Shown: positions 32,879 through 44,593 of the stretch, one piece after another
Layout: every line of letters starts with the position of its first letter
Numbering within the stretch: position 1 is the first letter of the stretch
Assembly: GCA_902729315.2 (NCBI GenBank)
Contig: LR746272.1
Coordinates: 620,001-684,000 of the forward strand
DNA from: Spirodela intermedia
Lineage: Eukaryota > Streptophyta > Magnoliopsida > Alismatales > Araceae
DNA length: 64,000 bases
Reading direction: 5' to 3'
Position numbers and translations under genes: made by a program
The notes under the pieces: model-generated
What the model saw: only the letters and a program-made list of their open reading frames with translations
The model's database searches: none
Told to the model about the DNA's origin: nothing

Positions 32879-35800
32879 ATGGATAACCCTAATTTTTATC
32901 ACGACTTCCCGTTCGCTGTGAAGCGCGAGGCGGAGGAATTCCAGACGCGGCCCCGCATCCGCTGCGAGGGCTGCGGGGGCACCGACTTCGAGAGTGGAGA
33001 TGACGGCTTCTTCTACTGCCGAGATTGCGGTGGCCAGAGCCAGGACATGCTGGAGACAGACTGTGCCGAGGATGACATGTTCGCCGAGACCGGGGCTCTG
33101 TACAACAATAAATATGTCCGCCACGGCCAATCCCAATCCCGGCCGCTGCCGTTGTCCCAATCGCAGTCGCAGTCGCTGTCGCAGGCCCGATCCAAGGCCG
33201 CCAAGGAGGAGATGCTCAGATCCCTTGCGAGGAACCTGGGAGGCCTCGGGAACGTCAAGGAGGAGAGGCCGCACGGATTTGATGACGAGTTTTCCCAGCC
33301 AATGGATTTTGGGAACGTTCCTTTCCCGGACGACAAGAGCCTGGCGGATGGGATCAGGCTGAGGTACGTGCAAGGGATGCAGCTGATGATACAGATGCAG
33401 TGTAAGGAGTTGGTAGAGCGGTTTGGTATGAGCCGTCTCATCTGTGGAATTGTGGGCGAGGTGTGGTTTAGGTACTTGGCATTGCGGAAGGTATTCGACG
33501 AGAGCTGGGCGGACAAGGCCATCTTGGAAGCCGAAGCAGCAGCCCGTGAACGTCATGGAAGCAGAGGTTAGGAGATTTTTTAACACCGTGCTTAAATCTT
33601 TGATGGTTTGAATTTTATTATATATATTTTTATCATCAAGTATTTGGGGCCTCAATGGGAGAGAAGAGGGAACCCGTGGTACATTTGATCATGAAGTGGG
33701 AGAGTGTGCGGAGAATATCATTTTAAATCATCCGAGTTGCTGGAGCAGTAAGAGTTGGGTTGGATGATATTCTCATTTGTTTCTTGAAATATACAGCTGT
33801 TGAAGTATTCTGATTCAGGTATAAGGGATGAGATTGAGCATGAGGCCAATGAGGAGGCGCATCTTGTTGTTGTCAAGAAGTATGGCGTATAATTGATTAG
33901 AAACAGTGCAAAGCATCGTCAATGTAACATAGGTTATATGATTGGGGGCTTGACTGTTGAAATTTTTGATAACTTTCGTACTTAGAAAAACTAATGGAAC
34001 AGTTCTGTCTTAAGAAAAATCTTGTTATAGCATATGATCGATTTTTGTAAAACCCATGATAAGGCATTATCTGGTCGAAATTAAAAAAAGGGTTCCGGAA
34101 GGTTATTTAGACGTGGTTAATAATACAATGTATGACGGGTAGAGAAACTGTTGCTAGAATAAACTCTGCCACACGGAGTGGGAAGAAGTAGGAGAAGCCT
34201 CAACCAGAAGGTGAGCTTGCATGTGGGGGCTATTGAGGAAGATATCTTGCCTAACCTGGGGGAGTTGTTGCAGAACCATCAACATCCGTGCTCACCACTC
34301 TGTGTCCGTTCATTGGATGGATGGCAAGGAGATACTATTTTCCTATCAAGTTTCAGTATTATTCTTGATACTCCATTAGTTTTGGTGAGATTACAGACTA
34401 TGATCCTTTAAGATGATTGCTCTTCTTCGATTTTGTGTGCTTTACTTCCTCTCTGATTTTTTGAAATTCAATTTAGTTATGGCCTTCTTTCATTTTTTTC
34501 TATGCATGTATATGTCTTTTTCTCCTTTGTTCTGTTTTAATTGTCAATGTTATTAGTTAAAGTTTTTTGGATCTTCAGTGTAGTACCCATAGATTTTCTG
34601 TCTTAAAATTATCTATTGTTTCTGATAATCTTTTCAGCCATATCATTTTATAATTTTCCTTGGAAGATCAATTCGTGATACATTATTTGTGTCAGTTTTT
34701 TTCTCTCGATACTCAAATAAGTTTTTTGGCTGCAGACCACATGATCCGCGGTAATGATGATTCAGATGCCCATTCTTTCTCCAGACGGAAGCCTGTGTTT
34801 GTTTGGGTCAGTTCTCTGCGAAGCATGATCCCAATACACTCATCCTTGGCTTTCACGTTCTTGGCTTGTCATATTGCGAGGGAACAAATTCTGCCAACTG
34901 ACCTTGTGAATTGGGCTACCGAGGGAAAACTCCCTTACATCTCTGCTTTCTCTGATATTGAGAAGTCTCTTGGAAATCCTGGAGCTGGGTTCCCATTGAG
35001 CTCGAGGTTTCTATTTAGGCCTGTCTACACACCTGGAACATGGCAGATGGAAGCAACGGCTGGCTCAATTGCACATTGTGTAGGTTTGCACCTTCCTCCT
35101 GTGAATTTCTACGCCATTGCTCAACGGTATCTGAGGCAACTCTCTCTCCCACTGGAGAAAATTCTTCAGCATGCATGCCATATCTATGAGTGGTCAATGC
35201 CTGCTGAGCTGTGGCTGTCGGCGAATCCTTTCCAACTTCCGACTCGTGTCTGTGTGATGTCGATATTGATGATAGCAATAAGAATCTTGTATGAGATTCA
35301 TGGGCATGGAGTTTGGGAGAAGAGTTTCTCTCCTTTGAAAAATCCATCTCCAAGTACTAAGAAGAAGGGGGATCTTGAGAATAAGTGCAACACTACTCAT
35401 TCTCATGAAGAAAAGATCGACTCAGTATATGAAAAGGGCTCGACTCCTGCTCAAGCTCCCCAATTCGACACAATGGACCTCTTGTGTAAGCTCGAGGCAA
35501 AATACAACGACATGATGAATACTCCGGGTAAGTGCATATTTTTTTAATTTTTTTGCAGTTTCGTTGATGTCTTCCCTTTGGTGGTCGAGTTTTTCTAAGA
35601 AACAACGTATCTTGTAGCTGATAAATAAACTTGTTGGATAAATTATTGGAAAACCCATCTGCATGTAGCTATAGACAGTGGAGACGGAAAGAATGTAGTT
35701 GATAGGATACATTGAGCTGTGTTTTGGATGTCTCCTGAAGCCCATCTTGCCAGCAATATTAGATGAAGAATAGGAGAAGACCAGGGAATACATCTTTAAC

Positions 35801-37190
35801 TTCCCACAATAACGAGGAGTTACATAAATGGTGAAAATTTCAGCCTTTTTTATCACCGGATTTTGCCAATAAAACACTTTGGAAAATTAAGCTCGTTCAA
35901 GAGTAAATGCTCCGGGGCACAGATTTCCTGGATATGATCAGATCAGTTGGAGGAGGCTTGAGGGTTGTGTACAGAAATGCTCTACTGTTGAAGCCGCCAA
36001 ATGATCAGTTGGAATGCTAGACTATTGAAGTCTTCAAATGAGTACAAGAGATGCAGACTGGCCCTGGACTTCAGTGAGGTGGCCCAGCAGGACTCGCCTA
36101 GCCCATCGACACCCCCTGAACACATCCACCTGTTTCATTTTCGTAATTAATTCCCCCGTTTAATGAGCCGCGACCATATAATTGCATATACGCATATCTC
36201 AACATACCCACACTTTCTGCTTGTTCTCTCTTGTGAACCTTTCCTGCGGTTAACAGCTACCAAGAAGACTTTTTTTTTTTTTTTTCTTGGCTGATCTATG
36301 TGGGTTTGTAAAACGTGGATGATCATGCAAACTGATGCTCGCCCGTTTATGATGGCAGATCATTCCAGGGACTTCCGATCTTATCTGAAATACTGTAAAG
36401 ATATTGTTTTTTCCGGGATGACCACGTCATATGAAGAGGAGAGATTGATAGAAGCGCTGTGGGATATATACGAGAAGCAAGAGGTAATGTCGCCAGATAA
36501 ATCCCCTTTTCTATTCTGCTATTTGTTTAATTCTCTCTCTCTCTCTCTCTCGGATTGGCGCGTGTAGAGTGAGGTTGCGGGCTGTTCTCTCCAAGGCAGT
36601 GCTCCAGAGACCGAAGAACCTGGTGGGGGGTGCGATGGAAGCAGGAAGAGATCAAGAGACGAGGTGCAGCCATGAACATCCCCACCGCTTAGATAAACTT
36701 CTAGCCCCGAGTTTTTCCCTCAAAGAGTTGAGATTTTCAGGACAGCGGCGCAGCGGATGGAGCAATTCGCAGTGGCGGCAAGGGAAGATGGAGCCCGAAG
36801 GATGAGGGCGCCGCCGCATCCAATGGAGCCCCCCCAGCGGCGGGGAGAGAGGCGGCGCTGGCGAGGATGAGGCAGAACATGAAGGAGAACGGCTTCGAGT
36901 ACCTCCCTCCGAGGACCCGGCGAAGGACCGACGACTATCTCCACTACAGGAGGAAGAAGATCGAGGGGAGGCTCCTCTTCGTGGCCCACGCCGACTACTT
37001 CATCCTGCTTCGCGCCTGCGCCAGGCTCGCCCAAGTCGACGCCCGGATCATGCACCTCGGCGTGCTGAAGCTCGAGCGGCGCCTGCGCTGGCTCGAGCGG
37101 CGGATCGGCCGCAGCCTTCTGGCGCTCCGCCGCGGACGCGAAGGAGCTTCCGCGGCGGTGGTGGCGGAGTCTGCTCCTCCGCCGCCGTGA
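32879..37190 (+). CDS. TAF1B/Rrn7-like RNA polymerase I initiation factor (MEE12-like)
   Basis: Five exons with matching phases: 32879-33566, 34736-35527, 36359-36483, 36568-36663 and 36741-37190; 716 residues. TAF1B/Rrn7 is the TFIIB-like subunit that helps recruit Pol I to rDNA promoters; the Arabidopsis homologue MEE12 is needed for embryo development. The N-terminal zinc ribbon has Cys29-x2-Cys32 and Cys47-x2-Cys50 (CEGCGG...FYCRDCGG). The cyclin-like region spans roughly 180-460, with LACHIAREQILPTDLVNWA and PVNFYAIAQRYL. A plant-type C-terminus follows: SYLKYCKDIVF, SYEEERLIEALWD, then MKENGFEYLPPR...HADYFILLRACARLAQVDARIMHLGVLKLERRL. Joining exon 1 to exon 2 makes Asp from G|AC, and exon 2 to exon 3 makes Asp from G|AT. 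The 77-bp last intron uses GTGCAG...TTTCAG. Upstream Met 32705 would add 58 residues before MDN; the MDN start looks more family-like. A small extra exon near 33821 is possible but unsupported. Confidence 0.85.
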
Positions 37191-37580
37191 TCTCTCCTCC
37201 GTCGGGCTGGTCGAATTTCTCCTCTTCATTATTCATTAATTAATTAATTCATTCATTAGCCGGTGCGGCCGTGGTCCTCCGCCGTGGTGGCGGAGGAGCT
37301 TCCGCCGTTCTCTCCTGCGTCGGCCGGCCGAATTTCTTCTGCCTATTTCGTTCATTCATTCGCCGGTACTGGATCATCTGTCGGTTCGGATAGGCCCGAA
37401 CAGATTCCAGTTCGGATCAGATCGGTTGATTCGGTCGACCTGAGAGACAAGCGTCATTCCTGGCAAATAGGGGGGATACCTGCTTATTAACGTCGTATCA
37501 TTCTTTTCAGTCAACCCAAAGGGTTTGAATGGGCCGGCCCAATTATGCCATTAAAGCCAGGCTGAGATCATGATCGGCCC

Positions 37581-37618
<38 letters not shown>

Positions 37619-38168
37619 GGTGTTTAATGATCGGCGGTCGGATTCTCTGAATCTGGACAAAGCGACAGTCACCGCCTCCCTTATCGATGGCATTTCCGTA
37701 ATAGCCTCTCAGAGAAAGGGGGGAATCTGTCAAGTGGGTGGGTCCCACAGGGAATCCCCCCCCCCCCCCCATCTCATCGGATTTTTTCTCAGACACAGTT
37801 TATGCTTTTTGGTAAATAATAGTCGGGGAATATTTCCGACGTGTGCCTATTATCAGCGACATATTATATTTTTATTAATTGGAGATAATCGAAGGGAGGG
37901 TATTTTAAATGCTTTAATCGGGTGCAGATATTTTGCTGAAATTATTTAATTAGATTACACCTTGATATTGACTTTTAAATTATAGTATTCGGGATTTTTT
38001 TTCCGGGGGCCCCACATTTTACGCCATCGTCTGCGTCACGATCGCCGTTTATTTGTGGGTAGTGGGTGCCACTCACGCCTCAGGAAAGGAGCCGTTCTCC
38101 GATCTACTGGGAGGAGGAGAGAAGACAGTCGAGGGGAGAGGAAGCCGCCGCAGACGAGAGAAGAAGAG
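37191..38168. other. Intergenic between TAF1B and the aleurain-like gene
   Basis: Holds a (TC)n microsatellite at 37585-37616 and a 14-bp C run near 37757. No additional gene recognised. Confidence 0.55.
37585..37616 (+). repeat. (TC)n microsatellite
   Basis: About 16 TC units in the spacer upstream of the aleurain-like gene. Confidence 0.9.
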
Positions 38169-40577
38169 ATGGCTCCGCCGGCCGGCCGCTCCTCCGCCTC
38201 CCTCCTCGCCGCCGTCCTCTTCGTCCTCTGTGCCGTCACAAACGCAGGCGCCGGATCGTCGGCCTTCGATGCCGATAACGCGATCCGGTCCGTCACGGAT
38301 CTGGCGGAGCTCTCCGCCTTCGAGTCCGCCTTTTTTCAGGCCGTCGGCAGCGCCCGGCACGCCCTCTCCTTCGTCCGATTTGTCCGCAGGTACCCCAACC
38401 CTGATCGCCGACGAGTCTTCCCCTTCCCATAGGCAGTTGTTTCTAACCCCATCCCCTCCCCCCGGGCACTGGCTCCGGCTGTCGCTGACGGTGACGGTGG
38501 TCAGGTACGGGAAGAGCTATGATTCGGCGGAGGAGATCCGGAGGCGGTTCTCGATCTTCGTGGACAACCTTCGCCTGATCCGCTCGAGCAATCGGAGGGG
38601 GAGATCGTACACCCTCGGCATCAACCGTGAGCTCTCTTTCCCCTTTCTACGATCGTATTATTCTCCTTTAATCCATCGAAACGGCCCTACCTACCATCTC
38701 CATCGTCTCGGCACCCGATTGGTCAACGAGGGAAGGTACCACTGCCGTTCGATGGTTTTTTTATTTCCATCCAGCTTTTTCTTACAGTCAGATTGATGCG
38801 ACCCAGAATTCGCTGATATGACGTGGGACGAGTTCCAGGCTCACCGCCTTGGAGCCGCGCAGAACTGCTCCGCCACACTGAAGGGCAACCACAAGCTGAC
38901 GGACGTGGTGCTCCCGGAGACGGTATGAATAGGCCTGTTTATCATCTGATCATCCGATCACCCTCCATGGGGGCCGAGGGCCAAAAAAATACGACGTTTC
39001 ACACTTGAGCAGCAGCACTCTGTGAAGATCTCGTGCCACCTTATTTGTTTTGTGGACTGATCTTTCGTGCCGCGCAGGGAAAGGAAGAACTGAGAGCTCG
39101 AGTTTTATGTTTTTGCCTTTGCAGAAAGACTGGAGAGAGGAGGGCATAGTGAGCCCAGTTAAGAACCAGGGCCACTGCGGATCTTGCTGGACCTTCAGGT
39201 AACATGGTGTGATCTGTCGAACTTTTCAAAGAACATCTGGGTTTCATCCATCTACCTTTGATTCAGGATTTAAGCCCGTTTTCGCTCTCACTAAGCCAAG
39301 ATTATGGGCCCGTCTCAGTTTTCCGTTGTGCAGGCTGCCGCTTCCTACCTTAAAATCCAGAATTTGTTTTTCCGGCAATAGTTTACTTGATAGTTAATAT
39401 CTATCTCATCAAAATATGATGTCCTTCAAGAGCTAACTGGCGCTGTGCGCGGATTGGCAGTACAACTGGGGCGCTTGAGGCGGCGTACACGCAGTTGACG
39501 GGGAAGAGCATTTCTCTGTCTGAGCAGCAGCTGGTCGACTGCGCCACTTCATTCAACAACTTCGGCTGCAATGGCGGCCTGCCCTCCCAGGCTTTTGAAT
39601 ACATCAAGTACAACGGGGGTCTAGACACCGAAGCGTCCTACCCGTACGCGGGAGTCAACGGTTTCTGCAAGTTCAAGCAGGCAAACGTTGGCGTGAAGGT
39701 GGTCGATTCCGTCAACATCACTCTGGTGAGTGATTCATCCGTATATTCGTATGATTGCACATCCTAGTGCTCGAACGTTTGTGACGATTCCGTCAATATC
39801 TATCACAAGAGGCATATTTTTTTCCGCATAACTTCTTCATCACGTTGAAACAACTTCTAAAAGAATGCATTTTTTTCAGAAAGAAAGAAAGAAAAAATAA
39901 AATTCTTGCTTCCAGAGCCTTCTGCAACTTAATCTGATTAATCTCTTACTTGTTTCGTTCATTTTCAACGTTGTCAGGGTGCGGAGGATGAACTGAAGCA
40001 TGCCGTCGCTCTCGTTCGCCCCGTGAGCATCGCATTCGAGGTGGTGAATGGTTTCAGATTCTACAAGAGTGGAGTATACACCAGCGACTCTTGCGGCAGT
40101 TCTCCGATGGTGAGTTCCCTGATATCTCCTCCCATAGAGGACGACGCCGCCCCCATCTTCCAAGGCCTTCCTCGAGAGCTCCATTAATGGCGGAAATCTG
40201 CGACTTGGGCATCTGAGTTTTCGATTTTTCCGATATTATCCGTCCCCATGAAACCAAGATCACGAAATCTTGTGCCGTTCAACGTGTTCTCTTGTATTCC
40301 GCAGGATGTGAACCACGCTGTTCTGGCAGTCGGGTACGGCGTGGAGGACGGCGTCCCCTACTGGCTCATCAAGAACTCCTGGGGGAACAGCTGGGGGGAC
40401 AACGGGTACTTCAAGATGGAACTGGGCAAGAACATGTGCGGTATGTATCTCATCCACCCGAAGTTCAATCCCTAAGTTTAATGAAATAAATACGTCGATT
40501 AATCGCCTCACCTCCACCGGTTGACCTTTGACGCAGGCGTTGCTACTTGCGCTTCCTACCCAGTCGTCTCCGAGTAA
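38169..40577 (+). CDS. Aleurain-like vacuolar cysteine protease (papain family, cathepsin H-like)
   Basis: Eight exons: 38169-38389, 38505-38626, 38807-38922, 39125-39198, 39461-39725, 39978-40109, 40305-40440 and 40537-40577; 368 residues. Parts: signal peptide ([21 protein letters not shown]), I29 propeptide with an ERFNIN-type helix ([18 protein letters not shown]) and [12 protein letters not shown], the mini-chain region [11 protein letters not shown] with an N-glycosylation site, then the C1A domain. Active-site residues are intact: oxyanion Gln168, Cys174 (GHCGSCW), His314 ([12 protein letters not shown]) and Asn334 (IKNSWG). GCNGG and [12 protein letters not shown] are typical of the aminopeptidase-type aleurain group. 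Close to Arabidopsis AALP and barley aleurain, it should act in the lytic vacuole. The vacuolar sorting motif, NPIR in AALP, reads NAIR here ([12 protein letters not shown]). All junction phases agree. High GC in exon 1 falls in later exons. Confidence 0.95.
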
Positions 40578-40824
40578 GTAGGCAAGTGATTCCATAGGCC
40601 GGTGAGTGAGCTCAGGCCGTGATAATGTACATCATTGTGTGACTTCTCCTGTATCCTTATTAAATAATTGGACTGGATGATAGCTAATGCTCCGAGTTTG
40701 TCGGTTGATTTCGATTGGGGGAGTGGCGTTGACTTATCTCAGATCCGACCTTATTAGGACAAGACGATTCTGATATCTTCTGTTCACCGGGTCTGAACTG
40801 TCATGGTTTTTTGGACTCCTGGGG

Positions 40825-40875
<51 letters not shown>

Positions 40876-43500
40876 TACAGATTGGTTCGAACCCATAAAG
40901 AGTCGCTTCAAGCCTCGTGAAAGATTATCAAAACGCCAAACATGCCTTGAATCCGTGAGAGAGAATGGAACAAAACAGAACTGGGGTAAAATAATGTTTA
41001 AATAATTGAATTACAATAAAATCTTCTAGTGACATAAATAAAATAAAATATGCCAACAAAATCGCAAGTAGAAAATATTTCCCCGGAAATAGAGAAGATA
41101 GTAACGATAGGGACGAAATTCAAGGGTCTCCATGCGCCACAACTTTTGGAACCTATTACTTTCACCCTTCTGAATCTTACAGGCTAATTTGGGTCTCTTT
41201 CTCCGTTGTAGACAATACTTGCAGGGATCAGTTGCGTTAAATGATAAAGAGATGGTTTTGTTTGCTGGTAAGTCAACGACACAAACTGCCAGCCACACAC
41301 TTCCATAATTTCTCCCGATTAGCTGTTATGCCTTTAGTGGTAATTACAAATGAAAAATGCCAACCTCTAAGTCATGAAATTGCACTTCTTCATTCTGATG
41401 AAATTATCTTTTAAAATGGTTAGTATGTCTATGAGTTTTAGAAGATGTTTTAAAAAAAATCAAGATCTTGTTAAAAGTTGAAAAAAAGGATCAATGAATG
41501 ACTTTATTATCGTAATGCAAACTTCTATTTATCAATTGGACATATTTTAATTTAGCGGTATTCACTTTTCTAATCTATTTATGTTAGTTCTTTTGAATCA
41601 TAAAGCACATCAGATATGTTTTCTAGTCATGAGATAAAACATGTGTTTTTTTGTAATTCTATTGATATCATGATTATCAACACTCACAATGTACTTTGAT
41701 AACTAATTTGGTATAGTATTTTGTACACCATATTTTATATTTCTTTGGCATCAATATTGTGGTCGGTCCTTTTCTTTGTCTTTAGGTGTTGGGGCAAATC
41801 CCCTTTCTTAAAGGATGTTATTTGGGGTGTCTAAAGGTTGCCTTCAATGATTACTAATAATTGGAAATCAGACCATTTTCCATCACATCAACACCTTAAA
41901 TAAAAAATTATAAAACTTATTATTATTTTAAAATTGATAGAAAAATCAGAATCTTATAATTTATTGTCATCATGCTTTTTTTAAAATTAGCTTTACAAGA
42001 TTATACATGCCTATACTTGTACAAAAAATTAGGTCTATAATTTTTTTGAGTTATTTGGAATTAGATTTTCACTTACCTTTTGAAGCATGAGATCATTTCT
42101 CAATTAAATTCACAAACCCTGATTCACCATGATTTTGATCAAGCTTCTTTATTCAAATAGTTAATACATTCTATACCAAGTGGGTTGACTCACTTCCTAC
42201 AAGAAAGCAAAAATTCTAAATTTGCAAATGAAAACTCTAAAATATTTTAAATACTTCATTAAGAAAATGTTTTTGATAGTTAAAAGTTACACAAAAATAT
42301 TAAAAAAAATAAAATGTAAAATTACCATTGTACTCATATTGCATTTTCTTCACTATATGCTTAGACGTATTCTAAAGTGCATTAGCTCACTTCCTATGGT
42401 ACTTCATATGGATCACTTTAAGCATTAAGACATTTTTAAGTACTTCATATGGTAACTAGGTTATTATAAGTGTTTGACTCATTTACTTCAATTGAGTTAA
42501 CTCATTTACTTCATTTGTAACTTGGTCATTACAGGTGCTAGGACTCCTCTTACCAAGAAAGTAAGGACAAACCTTGTAAGCAATACATTATAAACACAAA
42601 TTTGTTTTCTATGGATTAAAAATATGATATTATTAATAATTTATCTTTTAACTATATTTTAAATACAAAAGTATTACTATGCCTTTATGCCTTTTCATAG
42701 TGTCTGCCTCTATACTAGTCTATGAACTCATTCAACCAAGTGAATTTATTTATGAGTATATTCCCTTCTTAAAAATAGAAAGAGGCACATTGGGTTTTGC
42801 CAAAGTTATTTTGCCATTATATATATAAAACTTAATATGGTAGTTTACAACCATCATTTAAACCTGTTTATGTATATTGTGATCATTAAAATTATAAAGG
42901 CTCCAAAAGATAGTGTGAACAAGGCATAAGATTTTCTTTCTCTCTCAACATCTTAACGTGCAATATTGTTGATGTCAAGGACTTTATCAGTCAAAGGGAA
43001 AAACTTAAAATTTAAAATTTTTTAGATTCTTAATTTCTTAGTCTTACATGAATAGCATGCAACCAAGTAGCAATGCCAATGTGTAGCCTTATAATTTCTA
43101 TGCTAAAAGTTCATATCCTTTTCTACTTTAACTTCATGTACTCAAAAAAATTGTTTAATCTTTGCTTGTAAATTTACACATTGTTAAATAAAGTATGAGA
43201 TCTAAAAACTTTATTTCAGTATTCATGAATTTTCTTTTGGGTGCCATCATCCTCAGGTCTTCACATTGTTTGAATAGAAACCTCCAATGGTTATTAGTGC
43301 ATATGAAAGCTTTCACAATCTAGCTGCTTGGATGGTGGATGAGGGTGGTAATTGCAAATAACCTATCTATGATCATTGTTGTTATCAATCATGTTATATT
43401 CGAATTAAGATTCTCATACTGAGATTCTCACTAGCAATTGTAAAAAGTGTGATACATATCATACACAATATGACAAGCATTATTTTGAAGCACAACAAAA
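40578..43500. other. Downstream flank, then AT-rich intergenic DNA
   Basis: 3' flank of the aleurain-like gene, a compound GT/GA microsatellite at 40827-40873, then AT-rich sequence from about 41,300. No gene or identifiable transposon protein remnant seen. Confidence 0.5.
40827..40873 (+). repeat. Compound (GT)n(GA)n microsatellite
   Basis: About eight GT units run directly into about 15 GA units, 250 bp downstream of the aleurain-like stop codon. Confidence 0.9.
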
Positions 43501-43774
43501 TCAACCCATATTTTATGAATGACTACTAATAGGGTAAAAATGGTATTTCAAAACATTCGTTTAATGTTATTTGACATGACAAGAGCTGAAGAGAAAAAAG
43601 CATGCTTAAGTCCGGAAGGAAGAATGAAAAAAGTTATAACTGATGCTAAATGTGGCATTTCTATAATAGGTTTTTCTTTAAAGAACATAACAAAGTTCTG
43701 AATGTCTACAAAAAATAAAATCTGTTAATGAAAATCGATGAAAGAAAAGATATCTTAGAAAAAGGAAAATAGCA

Positions 43775-43776
<2 letters not shown>

Positions 43777-43846
<70 letters not shown>
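43777..43846 (+). repeat. Long (AG)n microsatellite
   Basis: About 35 uninterrupted AG units; explains the Ser-Leu frame on the minus strand. Confidence 0.95.
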
Positions 43847-43850
<4 letters not shown>

Positions 43851-44490
43851 TTCCTGTGTCCGTGTGTCGGCTGTAGCTTTCTGCATCACATTTCATGTTT
43901 TCAATCAGGAGAATATTTCCATCGTATTCCTTGTCGAATCAAAACCCAATTAAAATTTATTCCCACTTCATCATTTTCCAATATTTTCGTCGAGGAATTC
44001 CATAAAATGTAGCTAACCGCAGTCATCTGGGAGGCTACGCTGGAGCGTTCTTGTTGGAAGAGGTCCATTGGTCTGGGGAGAGGATAAAGAAGATGATGCT
44101 GGAAGGCCATGGATCTGGTGGAGCTCATCCTGTACCTCTGGGTCGTGTACTTATCCTGCTTCTTCATTTCCTATGTCTTTCTTCAGCTCATCCTGTTCAT
44201 CAGATTGATTCTGGTGCTGTCCCTTGGTTCCTCGTTCCTCATAACGATCATTTTTGCTTGATTTTAGTTGAACCCGTAAGGATATCACCTGCTTCTTGAG
44301 ATATCCGTCATCCTCTCCCTCTCGCCCCTTCTTTCCCCCTCCCTCTCCCTCTCCCCCTCTAAACCTGTAAATTTTCTCTTGAAGCTCCTCGTTTCCGATA
44401 GCTGCTAAGTCTCTATCCTTCTCTCTCGACGCCAGTGGTTTATGTCGTGGGGGCACCATGTTTCCCACAGTTTCCGAGTCTGCCCGCATT

Positions 44491-44520
44491 CTGTCTCTCT
44501 GTCTCTGTCTCTGTCTCTGT

Positions 44521-44591
<71 letters not shown>
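44491..44591 (+). repeat. (GTCTCT)n followed by (CA)35 microsatellite
   Basis: Four to five GTCTCT units run straight into about 35 CA dinucleotides. It is the only long CA/GT repeat in a window dominated by GA repeats, and gives a false Cys-Val frame on the minus strand. Confidence 0.95.

Positions 44592-44593
<2 letters not shown>

Noticed and set aside
34178-34411. Small frame in TAF1B intron 1 (SRRSLNQK...)
   Set aside because: No acceptor and donor pair places it in phase with the neighbouring exons without a stop.
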